Below, one piece after another: positions 63,549 to 64,000 of a DNA stretch of 64,000 bases. This stretch comes from Norana najaformis. Taxonomy: Eukaryota; Annelida; Clitellata; Crassiclitellata; Hormogastridae. Where the stretch lies: positions 17,402,361 to 17,466,360 of the forward strand of contig OZ029918.1 of the NCBI GenBank assembly GCA_964023275.1, written 5' to 3'. The stretch's first letter is position 1; each line of letters starts with the position of its first letter. The notes under the pieces were generated by a model. It ran no database searches. It saw only the letters and a program-made list of their open reading frames with translations, and was not told the DNA's origin. The translations under genes and the position numbers were made by a program.

Positions 63549-64000
63549 TAATGTATCTGTGATCACAAGCCAGTCTGCGGGATATGTCGTTCTTTTTGAC
63601 AATGACAAGAGGACTAGCCATTTAACTTGTGGATGATTTTACAATCCCCAAATCAACCAAATTGTGAATTTATCTTTCCAACTCTTTTCTATAAATCAGT
63701 GGTACCCTGTATGCTGAAATTTTTTAGATACAAAGTCTGGTTTTAAGTTAATCTCATGTTCCACAACTGTACACAATCCAGGTTTATTCAGAATCTAGCA
63801 ACATACTTTCCCAAAATATTCAACAATTGTTTTGTTGATTGGATGACCAATGATTAATCTGATCAGAAGACACTTGTAATGGTTCTGTTCTAACCTGATC
63901 AGAAATTTTTCCAAAGGCCTCGTCCTCTTCCATAATCAACCAACACACAGAACAGCGTACAACATCTTTCCTTATCTTATTTATATGTACCACTCTTCTT
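63549..64000 (-). pseudogene. G2 protease-RT linker and RT N-terminus
   Basis: On the minus strand, VVEHEINLKPDFVSKKF precedes MASPLVIVKKNDISRRLACD in another frame. This is the Ty3 RT fingers region up to the transposon insertion point. Several stops are present. The element continues past the window edge. Confidence 0.72.

Larger units (their letters stand above)
58890..64000 (-). mobile_element. Ty3/gypsy element G2, interrupted by a DNA transposon, runs off the right edge
   Basis: The 3' LTR is at 58,890-59,533, and RNase H and reverse transcriptase lie upstream on the minus strand. Integrase is missing between RNase H (59,711) and the LTR. A CACTA-like transposon (60,924-63,548) splits the reverse transcriptase, whose N-terminal part continues to the window edge. 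Confidence 0.82.

Overview
The window is animal (metazoan) genomic DNA, probably from an aquatic invertebrate. I base this on one spliced host gene with GT-AG introns, CR1/L2-type LINEs, Ty3/gypsy elements, piggyBac and CACTA-like DNA transposons, and a large Polinton/Maverick. I could not name the species. No bacterial operons, tRNA, rRNA or CRISPR arrays were seen.

Host gene. Three minus-strand exons match hydroxylysine kinase (HYKK/AGPHD1): 47,745-47,382, 22,338-22,222 and 16,891-16,749. Their splice phases agree (1, 1, 0). The first intron (about 25 kb) and second (about 5.3 kb) are packed with transposons, and the third holds a whole Polinton. Later exons must lie left of the window.

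1-15.2 kb: a decayed Polinton (adintovirus-like). In order: protein-primed DNA polymerase B (+), integrase (-), zinc ribbon-phospholipase A2 (-), packaging ATPase (+, split by a Ty3 element), then a plus-strand virion block (unknown protein, penton-like protein, membrane-active protein, major capsid protein, core-like protein, maturation protease, fibre with a lectin-like tip, unknown protein, membrane protein ending in PSAP/PPPY), two small minus-strand genes, and a repeat-rich terminus. Polymerase, integrase and ATPase would replicate, integrate and package the element, and the protease would mature the capsid. Almost every gene carries stops or frameshifts, so this copy is dead.

15.2-22.4 kb: a LINE C fragment, HYKK exons 3 and 2, a 53-bp minisatellite and a broken piggyBac ending at TTAA.

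22.5-34.9 kb: a Ty3/gypsy element (G1) whose gag is split by an LTR-like element (X1). X1 itself holds a nearly intact LINE A (with a 9-bp target duplication) and a GC-rich 2.35-kb insert.

35-39.6 kb: a cluster of diverged LTR-like repeats with a Tc1/mariner-type MITE, and a second copy of X in the same orientation as X1's.

39.7-47 kb: LINE C copy 1 (with a 2A-like motif) and a second copy of the rearranged Ty3 family found in the Polinton, in the opposite orientation.

47.4-57.6 kb: HYKK exon 1 and its upstream repeats, LINE C copy 2, LINE B, and fragments.

58-64 kb: an (AT)60 tract and a Ty3 element (G2) related to G1. A nearly pristine CACTA-like DNA transposon with an intact 567-codon gene has inserted into its reverse transcriptase, with a TAA target duplication.
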